Assembly (NCBI GenBank): GCA_016617855.1
Contig: JAECUM010093677.1
Coordinates: 1-64,000 of the forward strand
DNA: 64,000 bases
DNA from: Megalonaias nervosa
Lineage: Eukaryota; Mollusca; Bivalvia; Unionida; Unionidae
Direction: 5' to 3'
The position numbers and the translations under genes were made by a program. Shown in pieces: positions 1 to 10,840 of this stretch (its first letter is position 1; the number at the start of each line of letters is the position of its first letter). The notes below the pieces were generated by a model, which ran no database searches, had not been told where the DNA came from, and worked only from the letters and a program-made list of their open reading frames with translations.

Positions 1-20
1 TGATAGAGAATAGACAGCTA

Positions 21-59
21 AATAAATAAACAAATAAATACTACTACTACTACTACTAC

Positions 60-98
<39 letters not shown>

Positions 99-114
99 TA
101 ATTATAATAATGTG
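21..114. repeat. AAAT/ACT/AAT microsatellite
   Basis: A short AAAT run passes into about seven ACT units and then about fifteen AAT units. This is a simple-sequence tract with no coding content. Confidence 0.9.
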
Positions 115-153
115 CATATAGGCGTACTCTCTCCTTTTTCTTTTTGCCGATAG

Positions 154-213
154 GATCCGGAACGCAGAGTAGGTGGTGTTGATGCCTTAGAATATATCCC
201 CACCCAATGGTGA
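154..213 (+). CDS. possible 3'-terminal coding exon of an unidentified gene
   Basis: A long pyrimidine tract ends in AG at 152-153, a good 3' splice site. One frame stays open from 154 for 19 codons (starts DPERRVGG, ends YIPTQW) and stops at TGA 211-213; the other two frames close sooner. The block from 130 to 380 is clearly richer in G+C than its surroundings. I do not recognise the peptide. The alternative is non-coding: a strong donor-like site follows at 271, so the block could be untranslated exon of the same or another gene. No upstream exon is in the window to test the phase. Confidence 0.27.
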   Translation, partial: DPERRVGGVDALEYIPTQW

Positions 214-270
214 CCTAATGTCGGTACGACCGTACTGGAAACGTATGGTTTGGAGGCCAGTACCATACTG

Positions 271-340
271 GTAAGAGTTAATACCTATTGCATTCTCCCC
301 ACCTCTCTCCTTCCCGAGTCCCCCTGTCTTTTTCTTACAG
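271..340 (+). other. possible 70-bp mini-intron
   Basis: GTAAGAGT at 271 matches the 5' splice consensus, and a long pyrimidine tract ending TTACAG at 340 matches the 3' consensus. At 70 bp this would be a very short intron. If real, it joins an untranslated exon ending at 270 to one starting at 341. This is only splice-signal evidence. Confidence 0.3.
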
Positions 341-341
341 T

Positions 342-1400
342 TGACATTTCCGGGTCAAGGCGCAGTTCTTCGTTCTGTGTATTTTGATGCCTCTTGTCCA
401 TTTGATGGCAGTATGATGTGAGACATGTTTTGTTTACAATTTGTTTTCAGTATTGCAGCAAGAATATAATGTAACATCAGTTTGCTCTGTTTAATTTCAC
501 TATAAAAGATATTGATGAACGGCAAATGAAGCTTTATGTACAGTATTTTTCTCTTGACATTGACTATGTAGGCTGGCGTAAGTTATTCTGGGCAGTTCGG
601 ATTTGACGCACTTAGCATTTACTTTGGTCTTTTCAGAAAACTACTTATTTCATAGTGATACCGCTCATTACTTTAGAAGCATTTGTTATTTTAACAAAGT
701 ATGGATAATAAATGACAATGATATATTCTCTCATACTCTTCTTGTGTGCTTTCAAACAGACCCATTGTGTATTACGTCACCCATTTTGACGCATTTTACA
801 GCATTTCTCTTCTTCCTATGACACAATTGCACATATCCTCCAGTAAAAAAAAAAAAACCATTGCAGAGCAACATTACTAGCACATAGAGAACTCAAGCTT
901 ACAGCAAAAATTACAGAAAGAAACTTAACCTAGCATTCCTAAAGCTTTTCTGTTATCATAATTTTGGTTTGGGGTCAACAGATTTTGTCACAAAAGCTTA
1001 AAGAAGGAAATTGGAAAAAATCGATATGGTATTATAATAAAATTGTTTACTTACAATTAAAGAATACTCTATTTAGTTTATTACTTTTCCTCAATCCTTG
1101 AATGTAATGCTTCTGAAACTTCAAAACTGTTTTGCATCCTTCATAACATATTTCTCTAGAAGCACAAATAATCAGAGACATAAGACAATAATGTTACAGT
1201 AGAAGGTTATATTTTCATTTATTATAATTATTAACATTATCAAAGATTTTTTTTAAAAAAAATTGATTAATATAAATAACATGGATGATTGAAAATTTTG
1301 TTAAAGTAAAATTACTTGTTTATCAGATTAAAAATCATACATGTAATACAAACCTCATCATTCCTATCTTAATATCAGTCTTTTATTTGAATTCAGTTAT
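342..1400. other. AT-rich non-coding stretch
   Basis: No coding frame with support and no clear repeat was seen. The only frame of note (603-821) is short and has no recognisable content. Confidence 0.6.
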
Positions 1401-1404
1401 AATT

Positions 1405-1760
1405 TGAGAGGAATCATTGGAATTACAAAGTATTCATTGTTTGGACTCAAAGACTATTTTCGGATTATTGTAAATTCAGAATCATTCAGAGTCATTCTGG
1501 ATAATATCCTTTTGATATATCAAGACTTGGCACATTAACACATTCAGGGCTGTTGGTACATAAGCACATTAAAGACCTGTAATTCATTCAGAACACTCTA
1601 TACTTTTGGACTTGTAATAGAACTTTTGGATTATTTAAGATTTAATTCACAATAAAGTAAGTTCCTTTTAAATTTTAACTTTGTATTCTAAATTATTTGT
1701 TGCAGTTTACTAACTTAATGGTTTCATCTCTTTTCTGATACTTAAGACCATAAGACCCTA
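1405..1760 (+). repeat. diverged LTR-like repeat, copy 1
   Basis: This segment shares an ordered set of blocks with 26840-27225 and with the solo LTR at 61049-61951: a GGACTTGT...TTGGATTATTT block, then CACAATA, a 'TTTGTATTCTA' block, and a terminal 'CTTTTCTGAT..TTAAGACCATA' block ending in CTAACA. It is the 3' part of the same LTR family, heavily diverged. The 5' end is not recognisable. Confidence 0.6.
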
Positions 1761-1929
1761 ACAACACCAATTGCCTCAGTCTCAATCCTCATACCAGTCT
1801 GTGTTTTATCTGCTGCTCCAGTTGTACTTCTGTTGGGAAGGTATTTGTGTTTAATGTTTTATCTCCCATCTTTAGCTTGCCTCTACTGCAAAGCTAATGC
1901 ATTAGCCCTGACATTTCTTGGGTTTGACC

Positions 1930-2190
1930 TAGTTGTTATAGTTGTTGTAGGGTTTAATACCATTTTTCAGCACAAGATAGGCTATACATGGCAGCCAGTA
2001 TAACTGGTGGAGGAAGAACCCTGGAAAACCTCAGAAAGAACCACCGACCCACGAGAAGCTACTGGCAAGCTTTCTCACATACACACGTTAGCCGAGCCTG
2101 AGACTCAAACCCATGCAGACAGATATGAGATGGCAGTGATCCGGAATGGTGAGCCCTTTAGACCACTCGGCCACTCGGGGCCCCTGGGTT
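1930..2190 (-). mobile_element. tRNA-derived SINE, family A (Meta-like core)
   Basis: Read on the - strand, the element begins with a tRNA-like head. The A box TGGCCGAGTGG (2163-2173) fits the pol III consensus and is typical of Leu/Ser tRNA, and a B-box-like GGGTTTGAGTCT lies near 2100. It is followed by a block resembling GGTTTTCC..GGGTTCTTCCTCCACCA and then CTGAAAAATGGTATTAAACC with an ACAA-rich tail. That order resembles the central domain and tail of widespread molluscan SINEs; the family name is my inference. It differs from the four family B SINEs elsewhere in the window. Confidence 0.6.
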
Positions 2191-2194
2191 TCAT

Positions 2195-3530
2195 CTAGAA
2201 AATATTAAGCAATTAGAGGAAAGATATGTTCCGCAGTAGGATATTTTATGAGATTTAGACACAACATTAATGTTTCTGAGACAGAATCATCAATCTAAAA
2301 ATGACGAACATATTTTTGTAAGTAGTGTATAAATAACTTGTGTAAGACTTGGACAAATAACGCAAAATATATATGACTGTGTGGACAAATTTATTTGTAA
2401 CAGTTGGTAAAAGTTTCTTGGATTTTTATGGATATAAGAGGAGAAATTAATGTAAGAATGAATGCATGTGCATAATGTTTACTGAATTTTCCAGCTAGTT
2501 TAAACTTACTGTGGCACAAGTACCTAGATACAGCTTAGTGATGCTAGGACATAGCAGCAGTAATGCTGATAACAGTGTTGGGGATGGATGAGTTCGAAAA
2601 AAGGTCATAATTTACTGGCATAGGTTAAGTGTTTCTCTGTTTAGCTCAAGATCATATAGGTTTTTAACATGAGTATAAAATCGTGCTTTAAAACTTCGGT
2701 CAGGAACCATAAATTGTCATTGTGTTATATAACATAGCATGCAATATCGAGACCAGTAACATGCATGAAACTTGATGAGGGAATGCATTTTGATGAGTAC
2801 TACATGCTTATCACTAAAATAGGTCTCAGTAATCCATATTGCATGCTTTACTGTCAGGGTTAAATCTTGAGCACTGTTCGTGTCGAAATCTTTGGACAGT
2901 TGCAAGCATCTTTTGTAATATCACATCATTAAAAGACTTAAAGCAAGTAAAGGTTGCTGTGATCCACATTTAAGATTTTAATGGCTTATGTGAAGTTTAG
3001 AGTTTAGCTCATGAACACAGGTTTTTTCCATCTGTATAATACTGTATTGCTGATACAACTGGAATCATGAAGTTTGGTAAGAAGATACATCTTGATGAGT
3101 ACTACTGGTACACCCTCATCATAAAGTAGGTCACAAGTGACACTTATTTCATGCTTAATTGACTTAGGTAAAATATTTTATTGTTACTGCATATGGTTGA
3201 ATCATTAAACTATGATTGTATGCATCTCACTTAGTACCACACCCATACCAAAATAGTCACAGGGACCTGAATTGCACATTTCATTGGCTTAGATTAACAT
3301 TTTCCATTTAGCTCATGTCCACTTAATATTTTTGGCATGCTGTGTATATTTTATCCTATCTAGGATTGTGAAACATAAGCACTTTCATTTCAGTGGCAGG
3401 TTCTAATGGTCCAGTGTTTATACTTAAATGACTTGAGTTACATTTTGTGCTTCATGTTCATTTATCAGGCACTGCTCATGCTATAATTTGAGGTTTATGA
3501 TGATATACATACCTGTTAAAACTATACCGT
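2195..3530. other. AT-rich non-coding, old diverged repeats
   Basis: No gene seen. Phrases such as 'TCATGAAGTTTGG..GATACATCTTGATGAGTAC' and 'AGGTCACAAGTGAC..ATTTCATGCTTAA' recur at 2700-2960, 3060-3180 and 4620-4740, and on the opposite strand around 48180-48440. This suggests a very old dispersed or tandem repeat with a unit of a few hundred bases. Confidence 0.45.
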
Positions 3531-3534
3531 TAAA

Positions 3535-3700
3535 CTGTTACTACTATGCTACTACAATGTTCCTACTATGCCATTATAGTGTTTTTACTACACCATTACA
3601 ATGTTACTATTACACCATTACAGTGTTACTACTGCACCATTACAACATTACTACACCATTACAATGTTACTACTAGACCATTACAATGTAACTATTGTCT
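3535..3700. repeat. minisatellite, ACCATTACAATG unit (left part)
   Basis: Imperfect 21-24-bp units of the type CACCATTACAATGTTACTACTA are repeated about seven times. The same unit resumes in the same orientation at 4428-4520, on the other side of the foldback element. Confidence 0.85.
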
Positions 3701-4436
3701 GACTATACCAACCCGTTTGTTTGTACCCCACTACCAATTTCAATAATGGAAACCTTTAATGTGATTAAAAAAATGCAAGAACTTAGTCGATTCATTTATT
3801 GATTTATATTTTCTAACCTGACTGTGAGTAAAATGGCCCTAACACCATTATTGTCTGCACGTTTCATGCTTAACAGAAGCTTTCAGTATAATAGACGGAC
3901 ATGCTCGAGATCCATTTCCAGTTCCTGGGCAAGTGCATTTTTAGCAAAGGGGTGTGTGCACGACTACAGATGTACATGCATGTGTTGTCTGCTTCCGATA
4001 TTTACAATGTCGAATCAAGCAAAGGAAAAGAATGACAACAACAAATTTGCCTTTGACATGGATTTAATAAGTGGTTTAATTTCTACGTTCATGTGTGCAA
4101 AGGGGTTTAATTCCAAACTCTCAACATTATGGTAATTTACAGAATTATCTGGCAGTTACCAAATAGGATGAACTACATCATTATGTTGTCTGATGGAAAT
4201 AAACTACCCCATAGTGTACACAATATGGCACCTTGTTAGTATGGAAAGTCCGTTAAGCATGAAAAGAGCAAGGGATGCCATTATTAGTGCCATTCTGGTC
4301 ACAGTCAGGTTAGAAATTATAAATCAATGGTTCAGTTGACTTAGTTCTGTGCACTTTTTATCACATTAAACGTTTTCGTTATTGAAATCGGTACATGGGT
4401 ACAAACAAATGGGGATGTATAGTGAGGCTATACTAC
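3700..4436. mobile_element. foldback element of about 0.74 kb with long inverted ends
   Basis: The left arm (about 3700-3873) is matched by the reverse complement of the right arm (about 4252-4436). Shared landmarks in order are TTTGTTTGTACCC, TTTCAATAA, TTTAATGTGAT, the block around TTTCTAACCTGACTGTGA, and TTTCATGCTTAAC. Arms are about 175 bp with scattered mismatches. The unique middle has no transposase. It sits between two parts of the ACCATTACAATG minisatellite and so probably inserted into it. The superfamily is not identifiable. Confidence 0.75.
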
Positions 4437-4520
4437 ACCATTACAATGGTATTACGACACCATTACAGTGTTACTGATACACCATTACAATGTTACTACT
4501 ACACCATTACAACAAAAGAA
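4428..4520. repeat. minisatellite, ACCATTACAATG unit (right part)
   Basis: About four units of the same repeat as 3535-3700, in the same orientation. One isolated unit recurs near 4778. Confidence 0.8.
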
Positions 4521-4854
4521 GCATGTAATGATCTATATTTCATGTTTTCCTGGCATTTTTTAAGTTTTGGCATTTCACTCATGACCACACAAGTTTCTGG
4601 CAAGCTATATGCATAAACACCTACCTAGATTCATGAAATATGGCAAGTGGATGCATCTTGGTAAGTTGTTAATTTTATTTTATGAAAGGTCTTTGTGATG
4701 AATATTTCATGCTTCAGTGATGTTAAAACGTTTTTGTTTGAGGTTAATTGATTGGGTTAGTATGGTTAGTTTGTCTTGCACCATTACAATCAAAGAAGGT
4801 CACAGTGGTCTGTGTTTTATACTTTACTAACATCATATCAAATCTTCTTTTTTG

Positions 4855-5162
4855 CATTGTTTTGTTAGAGAGTCTGCCTTGGATGTGGGAGGTCGCAGGT
4901 TCTGACCCTGTCCAAGTCATACCAAAGACTTATAAAAATGGTATTCTCAACTGCAATGCAAGACGCTCAGCATTAAGAGGTTAGGGTTAGGACTTGTTGT
5001 CCTGGTTTCAGGATAATGTGATTGGGTGGGACATCATGCTTCATGTCTGCGGCATGATGCCCCAGTGTTAGACATCACTATAAACTGCCACACTGCAGAC
5101 ATCATAGTGATATGACTGAAACTTTTTTAAAGCTACATTAAAAATCCAAATCACTCACTTGT
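4855..5162 (+). mobile_element. tRNA-derived SINE, family B, copy 1
   Basis: It matches the full-length copy at 28217-28543: the 'GTGGGAGGTCGCAGGTT' B-box region, 'CAAGTCATACCAAAGACTT', 'GCATTAAGAGGTTAG', 'CATGATGCCCCAGTG', 'AAACTGCCACACTGCAGACA', and the 3' end 'AAAATCCAAATCAC'. The 5' head is diverged. It forms an inverted pair with the copy at 6058-6376. Confidence 0.85.
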
Positions 5163-5510
5163 GTTGGTTTGTCTTTTGTCTTGTTAGAGCTATTGGCTAT
5201 ATAGTGCTGATTATGATTACATATTTTTAATTTGTAAAAGTAATTTTTTTTCTCTAAGATGGCTGACTGATTGGATGTGAGCTACTGTGGCTCTTCAAGC
5301 TTTTGTTATACGAAATTTATTGCGTGTGCAAAATGATGAGTTTTTCATCCAGATAATATTGTTAGTGTGAATATGTTCATGCGTAATTAGTTTTCTCCTA
5401 AATGGATCTAGAATTTTGTGTATTTATAATGGACTTATTCGTGTATTAGAATTCTTTCATGATGGAGGACCAAAAATGGCTGATTATTAGCAACTTGATA
5501 TTGTATTTAA

Positions 5511-5952
5511 AAACAATACATGCTGCGATTACCTGTGCAATACCACTGTACAAACAATACATGCTATGAATTAAGCTGTACAATACCACTGTACAAACAA
5601 TGCATGCTGAGATTAAGCTATACAATACCACTGTATAAATAATATATGCTGAGATTAAGCTATACAATACCACTGTACAAACAATCCATGTTATGAATAA
5701 GCTGTACAATACCACTGTACAAACAATGCATGCTGAGATTAAGCTATACAGTACCACTGTACAAACCATGTTATGAATAAGCTGTACATTACCACTGTAC
5801 AAACAATGCATGCTGAGATTAAGCTATACAATACCACTGTACAAACAATGCATGCTGAGATTAAGCTATACAGTACCACTGTACAAACAATCCATGTTAT
5901 AAATAAGCTGTACAATACTACTGTACAAACAATACACGCTGGGATTAAGCTT
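5511..5952. repeat. 42-bp tandem array
   Basis: About ten units of roughly 42 bp, each containing ACAATACCACTGTACAAACA and TGCATGCTGAGATTAAGCT. Two unit types (CATGCTGAGATTAAG and CATGTTATGAATAAG) tend to alternate. Because 42 is divisible by 3, open frames of 81 and 121 codons arise on both strands; these are artefacts. Confidence 0.9.
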
Positions 5953-6057
5953 TATAATCATAGAAACTTTTCCACCATTGTCATACATGTTGGAGGAAAT
6001 AATGCAAAGAGATCATGATGTGGAATTGACAAGAAATATATGATCAAATTCTGAGAC

Positions 6058-6376
6058 AGTGTGTGTGTGTGATTTAGATTTTTAACATAGCTTTAACAGT
6101 TTTTCAGTCATATCGCTATGATGTCTACAGTGTGACAGTTTATAGTCTAGCACTGGGGCATCATGCTGCAGACATGTGGCATGATGTCCCACCCAGTCAC
6201 ATTATCCTGACACCAGGCCAACCAGTCTTAACACTAACCTCTTAATGCTGAGTGCTAAGCGAGGCAGCTGTTAGTACCATTTTTTAAAGTCTTTGGTATG
6301 ACTCGGCTGGGTTTCATACCCGCAACCTTCCACATCCGAGGCAGATGCTCTCACCACTAAGCCACTGGAGCGGTTA
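6058..6376 (-). mobile_element. tRNA-derived SINE, family B, copy 2 (inverted)
   Basis: The reverse complement reads from a tRNA-like head ('CCAGTGGCTTAGTGGTGAG', 'GGGTATGAAACCC') through the family core to 'AAATCACACACACA'. It is near full length and opposite in orientation to the copy at 4855-5162. Confidence 0.85.
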
Positions 6377-6473
6377 AATTCTGAGACATATACATACTCA
6401 AATTCCTTAATGTGAAATGTTGTAGTTCTGTGAGAACTGGCTCCATGTAAAGATTGTGATGTTTGGGAGATAG

Positions 6474-6900
6474 ATGAATCTATCAGAAGACAAGCACAGC
6501 AATGGAATTGTCAACTGGTCTACAACTACCAGGATTTCATTACTAAAGAGACTTTATGGTAAAAATGACCAAATTCAACTTTCATATGAAGGACTAGAAC
6601 AACTTGACAAAAACATAAATGAAGTCATCAAAATTTTGAACAATTATAGTGTTGTCACTTTCAGAATAAAAATTTGAAACTCACAGCAAAGTTAAAACTT
6701 TGTGAACAAATGTAAACAGTTCATCATTATGGACATTTAAGGACAAATCAAAGATGTAATCAGTGTGGTGAAACAAACCACACTTTTGCTAATGTTAGGC
6801 ATAGAGGTAAGGAATTTAGATGCTGGGTATGTTCTGAGATACACCACAAAGCCAGAGCTCATAACTCTTTCCTGACACAGGCAGTGATGCTGTTACTGTT
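6474..6900 (+). pseudogene. LINE ORF1-like remnant with two zinc knuckles
   Basis: An open frame (6474-6677) encodes a Lys/Asn-rich stretch I do not recognise. In the frame of position 6755 two CCHC-type knuckles follow. The first is CNQCGETNHTFANV, with spacing CX2CX4HX4 and Val where the last Cys should be. The second is CWVCSEIHHKARAH, with His at the last ligand. Such paired knuckles are typical of the nucleic-acid-binding first ORF of non-LTR elements. Frames are broken on both sides, so it is a relic. Confidence 0.6.
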
Positions 6901-7204
6901 GTTTCCGTCGGTGGTGTAAATAGCCTTATCCAAGATTCTTGTCAACTGATAATCCCAAAAGATGTCTGGTAAGCAGACTGTAAATGCTGTAAATAATACA
7001 TTAAACAGGACTAAGAAATGAACTATGCATGAGAATGGGTCCAAAGATAGCAGAAAAGGATAAAAATGACAGCAATGTAAATCTATGCAGAAATAGTTAT
7101 GTCTCCTTGACTGCCCAAAAGAGTCACTGCAGTCCTGTTAATGTTGCAGTTATTAATTTAGGAATTTCAGGAAAACCATTATTTTTGATCCATATAACAT
7201 TGCA

Positions 7205-8815
7205 GAGATTTTCAATGAATTATTTGTAAACATTGCCTCCAAGATTATAGAACATAAGTTAGACTGATGATTCAAAACTAAAACAATTTTTATAAACAAA
7301 ACTTCCAAATGACACTAAATTTGAAATCCCAGAAATAAGTTCCAAGTTTGCTTTGAAATACCTCAAAAACATTGATGTTTCTAAATCTACAGGACTGGTC
7401 TTGCCATGATAGGTCCAAGACTTCTTAAGGCAGATGCATCTGCTTTTGCTGATAGCATTACCTTCTGTGTAATCACAGTTTGAGAAGATATCAATTTCCC
7501 TAATCTTGGAAAACTGCCAAAGTAACACCACTAAATAAAGCTGGATCAAAAGCGGATGTAAATTACTATAGTCCAATATAAATTCTTCCATTCTTTTCCA
7601 AATTACTAGAAAAGCATGTACTCAGTTCTTTTACGAACTATGTTAGTGATCACAATATACTCATGAAAATCAGTCTGGCTTTTGAAAAGATCATTCTGGT
7701 GAAACTGCACTTGTCTCTCGGACTGACGAATGGATGAAAGCCTTTGATGAAGGAAAGTTAGTTGATTGATTTTCATAAGGCTTTAACCCAGGAGATCATG
7801 AAATTCTTCTTTAAAAGTTAAAAATCTATCAATGTAGTGAAGATACCTTTAATTGGTTCACATCCTACTTGAGCAATAGGTCTCAACAGGTAACATTAAA
7901 TGGACACCTATCTGAAACTAAAATGATTAGTTGTGGATTGCCACAAGGTTTTATCTTGGGGCCTTTGTTATTTGTTCTGTTCGTAAATGACCTACCCCTA
8001 AAAATAGGAGATGCAGTCTCATCAACTGACATGCATGCTGATGACACTGATGCTCAAAGTAACCAAGCCAAAGTTGGAAAAGAAAACCTTCAAATTGCTC
8101 TCAACAGACTGTAAATATGGTGCAAGGAAAGTGTTATCATCCACAATATGGACAAAACAAAATGTCTTGTTGATAACTGCATGGCAGAAAAGAGCAAGAT
8201 TGCAAACTGATATGCTGCATGTTAACACTGATCTGAAAATGATGTGTTTAGATAGAATTCTTGGAATATTTGTAGATAATAACTTGCAATGGTCTCATCA
8301 CATAAATTATATTTCAAAGAAAATAAACTCATTTTCAATAGCTTCTAAAGAAAATAAAGGCCTTCATTCAACCACATGACTATTGTATGTAATTTGGGAG
8401 GAACACAACTGCTACAAATATGAGAAAAATTTCCAGACTCCAGGAAAGGGCATGTTAAATAATTCTTGATCAGCAAACAGAAAATGTTCAAAAAGCAATG
8501 CTTATATTCAGAGTATTACCAATACATGAAAGAATATTTTTGAGAAAGGCCAAAAGAATGTTAAAGGTGTTTACAAAATCTGCCCCTACTTACCGAAACA
8601 CCATTTTCCATGAAAGAGAATGTATTAGTACCCCTGATATAAGATCATAAAAAGGGCAAAATTTCAAAGTATCCAAGTCCAGAAAAGGAGCTATTCAAAA
8701 ATAGCTTTCAATTTTCAGGTGTGCTTGTTTGGAATAACATTTCACATGACATTAAATCAGCTCTAAGCATCTCTTCCTTCCATAGCAGGTGTATTAGATG
8801 GATGAAATCATAAAA
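7205..8815 (+). pseudogene. LINE reverse transcriptase, broken
   Basis: The RT core is readable: a TSYLSNRSQ-type lead, then CGLPQGFILGPLLFVLFVND (motif B-like, usually PQGS) and HADD where YADD is expected. The frame 8011-8379 continues with the thumb region (LGIFVDNNLQWSHHINYISK). Beyond 8379 broken frames resemble the usual C-terminal tail of jockey/CR1-like RTs. Tyr-to-His at the catalytic box plus many stops and frameshifts show it is inactive. Clade assignment beyond jockey/CR1-like is not safe. Confidence 0.8.
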
Positions 8816-9140
8816 ATGGTGTATTTATTAAAGTACATGCTACACCACCCACCTCCTGTGCTTCATTTTCATTTCTGCAGCAATGTAGCATTTATGTGAA
8901 TAGTTGTTTATATACTGTCTGTGTGTGTGTGAGTGTGTGTGTGTGTGTGCATGTGTGTGTTTGAACATATTATTATTAGCTTGTATCTTTTATGTACATA
9001 ATAGAGGGCGTCAAGGTAGATTAATTTCTCATTTGTAGCTACATGCAATTGAGTCGCCCTCAGAAAATAAAGTCTTTATTAAGATCTCTTTAGTCTCAAC
9101 TTATTATTTTGCATGATAATTAAATGTTTACAACAGCTAC

Positions 9141-9205
9141 TATTACAGTACTACTACTACTACTATTACTAATGTGTTACTATTACTACTATTACTGTTT
9201 CTACT
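9141..9205. repeat. ACT-rich microsatellite
   Basis: Imperfect ACT/ATT triplets immediately upstream of the acceptor of the first carrier coding exon. Confidence 0.8.
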
Positions 9206-9251
9206 AAAAAGTTATGTACACTGGTTGTTTTACAGCTGTTAGCCAACAGTG

Positions 9252-9644
9252 ATGGACAAGAACAAACTAATTGAATTTGGATTAGGGGGCCTAGCAGCAT
9301 CTGGTGCAGGTGTATTTACCAACCCCCTTGAAGTTGTCAAGACCCGTATGCAGCTCCAGGGGGAGCTTCAGGCAGTGGGAAAGTACACTGTGCACTATCA
9401 AAACTCTTTCCATGCATTTTACATTATTGGCAAAACAGACGGACTCCTGGCCCTTCAAAAGGGCTTAGTGCCTGCAATTTATTACCAATTCTTCATGAAT
9501 GGCTTTCGACTGGGAACATACCAAGGATTGATAAATGCTGGTTTAACACAAGATGCAGATGGGAAGGTCAGTTTTGTGCGCAGTGTGATGGCCGGAGCAT
9601 TTGCGGGTTGTGTTGGAGCCTTTTTCGGAAGTCCTTTCTACATG
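9252..9644 (+). CDS. SLC25A35: SLC25A34/A35-type mitochondrial carrier, coding exon 1
   Basis: This exon encodes residues 1-131 of a 312-aa carrier (exons 9252-9644, 20018-20236, 34413-34739). The start is ATG 9252 ([10 protein letters not shown]); the GTG just before it is untranslated. The exon itself probably begins at 9236, after TTTTACAG, so the 5' leader is interrupted by an intron. It holds the first carrier repeat with signature [16 protein letters not shown] (PX[DE]XX[KR]) and the first part of repeat two, ending GSPFYM, then GTAACA as donor. Residue order matches the SLC25A34/A35 subfamily closely, including the odd SPxYMVKTHLQ second signature completed by exon 2. The family sits in the inner mitochondrial membrane; the substrate of A34/A35 is not settled (an oxaloacetate-carrier-like relationship has been suggested). 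A34 and A35 cannot be separated with certainty. Confidence 0.95.
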
Positions 9645-9659
9645 GTAACATTTGGCTAG

Positions 9660-9755
9660 CATTCTTTTCTTGTTTATTTTTCTCCATATATTTTATTTAT
9701 TTTTCCCCATACATTTTATTTATTTTTCCCCATTAATTTTATTTATTTTTAGATA
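9660..9755. repeat. TTTATTTTTCCCCAT tandem units
   Basis: Three to four imperfect units of about 27 bp directly after the donor of coding exon 1, all T-rich on the + strand. Confidence 0.8.
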
Positions 9756-9794
9756 GCAAGATGCATTTCTTGAAGCATGTTAATTCTTATCGTC

Positions 9795-9975
9795 AGCATG
9801 ATCATATTATTATTGATGTCAGCATGATTGATGTCATAATTGTCAGCTTGATTATATCATTATTGATGTCAACATGATTCATGCTGTTATCATCAACATG
9901 ATTCATGCCATTATTGTCAGCATGATTTATGCCATTATTGTCAACATGATTCATGCCATTATTGTCAACATGATC
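9795..9975. repeat. 24-bp minisatellite
   Basis: About seven units of the type CATGATTCATGCCATTATTGTCAA, becoming more regular toward the right end. Confidence 0.85.
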
Positions 9976-10119
9976 AGTGACATAATTTCTGTTAGATGAT
10001 CAATATTTGTTAAAGGTTTGTCATAATGAGTGAAACATGTAAAACATAAAGCTCTGTTTGCAGGTGGAACAAAAATGTCCTGCAGAATCTATAATGATGA
10101 AAAGACATTGACTTTGTGA

Positions 10120-10690
10120 TACTGCATGAGAGTTATTATGGAGTTCATATGCAGTATGTCTTCAGTCATACACCATGTAAGGGTACTCGTTGATATTGCA
10201 TGAGAGTTACTATGGAGTTCATATGCAGTATGACTTGATTCACACACCATGTAAGGGTACTCTTTGATATTGCAAGAGAGTTACTATGGAGTTCATATGG
10301 AGTATGACTTGATTCACACACCATGTAAGGGTACTCTTTGATATTGCGTGAGAGTTACTATGGAGTTCATATGCAGTATGACTTCAGTCATACACCATGT
10401 AAGGGTACTCTTTGATACTGCATGAGAGTTACTATGGAGTTCATATGCAGTATGACTTGAGTCGTTACACCATGTAAGGGTACTCTTTGATACTGCATGA
10501 GAATTACTATGGTGTTCATATGCAGTATGTCTTCAGTCGTACACCATATAATGGTACTCTTTGATACTGCATGAGAGTTACAATGGAGTTCATATGCAGT
10601 ATGTCTTCAGTCGTACACCATATAAGGGTACATTTTGATATTGCATGAGAATTACTATGGTGTTCATATGCAGTGGTATACCATGTAAGG
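10120..10690. repeat. approximately 74-bp tandem array
   Basis: About seven and a half units containing GCATGAGAGTTACTATGGAG, TTCATATGCAGTATG, ACACCATGTAAGGGTACTC and TTTGATA. Units differ by a few substitutions. It lies in intron 1 of the carrier. Confidence 0.9.
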
Positions 10691-10759
10691 CTTGTCTGAA
10701 GAAGTCTAACCTATTTTTATGCCCACATTGCTTTCAGAGGTTCATCTTGATTTTGTCAA

Positions 10760-10840
10760 TACATACATACATACATACATGCATGGATATATACATATAT
10801 ACATACATGCGTTCGTACATACATACAATCATACATTAAT
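10760..10840. repeat. (CATA)n microsatellite
   Basis: An ACAT/ATAC tract adjoins the 5' side of the next SINE. Confidence 0.85.

Larger units (their letters stand above)
6474..9095 (+). mobile_element. decayed non-LTR retrotransposon (jockey/CR1-like)
   Basis: In order: an open stretch of unknown content, two zinc knuckles (6755-6862), the N-terminal approach to a reverse transcriptase (from about 7205), the RT core (7869-8114), RT C-terminal parts to about 8815, a (GT)n tract near 8918-8955, and AATAAA near 9066 with a likely 3' end near 9095. The knuckle-to-RT gap of about 350 bp is too short for an AP-type endonuclease, so that part has been deleted. It ends about 140 bp before the carrier's first coding exon. 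Confidence 0.8.

Noticed and set aside
3824..4135. 103-codon frame on the + strand
   Set aside because: It spans one arm and the middle of the foldback element and has no recognisable content.
5446..6018. Frames of 121 (-) and 81 (+) codons
   Set aside because: They are products of the 42-bp tandem array.
9249..9251. GTG just before the carrier ATG as a start codon
   Set aside because: A normal eukaryotic ATG follows directly and gives the expected family N-terminus.
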